A stretch of 64,000 bases of DNA. Origin: Sandaracinaceae bacterium (lineage in GTDB: Bacteria; Myxococcota_A; Polyangia; Polyangiales; JADJQN01). The stretch covers positions 310,001-374,000 of the forward strand of contig JADJQN010000003.1 of NCBI GenBank assembly GCA_016712745.1, written 5' to 3'. Each line of letters begins with the position of its first letter. Position 1 is the first letter of the stretch. Shown here in pieces: positions 63,508 through 64,000 of the stretch. The notes beneath the pieces were generated by a model that saw nothing but the letters and a program-made list of their open reading frames with translations, was not told the DNA's origin and did not search any database. A program made the position numbers and the translations under genes.

Positions 63508-64000
63508 GAACCGGCTACTTCAAGTGCCCTGGCCAGCTCGTCGCGAAGTTGGTCGCGAACCTTCGCCGCCTCAGACGTCGCATCCAAGTACTGGTTCAGC
63601 AGCTCGTCGGCATCCCCCGGTCCATCATCAACGGCGCGAGGGTTCTTGATGTCGAGGTTGTAGTCGCGAGTCTTGATGTCGTCGATGGAGACCTTCCACG
63701 CCTGGTCGGATTCCTTGCGCTTCGCCCACCACTTCTTCTCGACCGCGAACTCATCGATGCGAAGCGGCTTCGACTTTGAGTAGCTCTTCGCTCCTGGCGG
63801 GTACGGATGCTCGTAGAACCAGACGTGCTTCGTGGGCTCGCCCTTCGTGAAGAAGAGGAGGTTCGTCTTGATGCTGGTGTACGGGGCAAACACGCCCTTC
63901 GGTAGACGGACCACCGTGTGGAGGTTGAACTCGTCGAGGAGCTTCTCTTTGATACGCGTCTTGATGCCTTCGCCGAAGAGCGTGCCGTCGGGAAGTACGA
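63504..64000 (-). CDS. hsdM: type I restriction enzyme methylase subunit HsdM (5' part beyond window)
   Basis: The frame is open to the window end. It starts inside the window with VLPDGTLFGEGIKTRIKEKL, then HTVVRLPKGVFAPYTSIKTN, which is the region just after the NPPF catalytic motif of HsdM. The end (RDYNLDIKNP, ELLNQYLDATSEAAKVRDQL) is the usual C-terminal coiled coil. No hsdR is seen downstream, so it must be upstream outside the window or absent. Confidence 0.95.
   Translation of the reverse strand, partial: VLPDGTLFGEGIKTRIKEKLLDEFNLHTVVRLPKGVFAPYTSIKTNLLFFTKGEPTKHVWFYEHPYPPGAKSYSKSKPLRIDEFAVEKKWWAKRKESDQAWKVSIDDIKTRDYNLDIKNPRAVDDGPGDADELLNQYLDATSEAAKVRDQLRDELARALEVAGS

Overview
The window looks like chromosomal DNA of a high-GC Gram-negative bacterium, most plausibly a Myxococcota/Polyangia-type deltaproteobacterium. 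This is inferred from many lipoproteins with Asp/Gly/Ser-rich linkers, cysteine-rich 'NCGGCG' repeat proteins, Calx-beta/PD40 repeat lipoproteins, a YVTN-propeller/cytochrome c peroxidase fusion, a sigma-54 regulator and large hybrid kinases. No rRNA, intact tRNA, CRISPR array or insertion-sequence transposase was seen.

Layout. (1) 1-6.5 kb: the end of a multihaem propeller protein, then a coupled minus-strand operon for surface maltodextrin use (esterase lipoprotein, maltoporin-like porin, GH13 amylase lipoprotein). The amylase is broken by an in-frame TAG and a frameshift. (2) 6.6-12.8 kb: TVP38 protein, ABC-2 exporter, SDR, small hypothetical genes and a lipase. (3) 12.8-34.2 kb: a redox/low-oxygen block. 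It holds a membrane protein, an SQR-like flavoprotein coupled to an NtrC-type regulator, CBS protein, two histidine kinases, CoA-transferase, UspA, an eight-gene minus-strand run (desaturase, ccoI, ccoS, fused ccoNO, ccoQ, monohaem ccoP, ccoG, SafE-like), and a divergent SDR/DUF6544 operon. Five sites match the sigma-54 -24/-12 consensus with the exact GG-N10-GC spacing, all at starts of transcription units in this block. The NtrC-family regulator encoded here is the obvious candidate activator.

(4) 34.2-46 kb: accessory DNA with very large repeat lipoproteins and a family of small palindromic elements whose outer ends are GGGGAC/GTCCCC. Two exact inverted copies bound a 2.2 kb segment carrying an ankyrin protein, a GNAT acetyltransferase and a DHFR-like reductase; another pair bounds a fragment of an M24 peptidase. 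(5) 46-58 kb: lipoproteins, Mrr endonuclease, a Fic C-terminal remnant, a frameshifted CBS gene, hemerythrin, a Kazal protein, a HigBA-type toxin-antitoxin locus with a nonsense codon in the toxin, and a large secreted HEYxH metallopeptidase. A 26-bp direct repeat (one mismatch) occurs at 47.9 and 58.06 kb.

(6) 58-64 kb: a probable defence island with an unknown protein, a Panacea-domain antitoxin with a small toxin-like partner, a GIY-YIG protein, and a type I restriction-modification operon (hsdM, hsdS). Downstream of hsdS lies a gene encoding zinc ribbons plus a HEPN-like RxxxxxH motif. This last gene is the best candidate in the window for part of an undescribed system.
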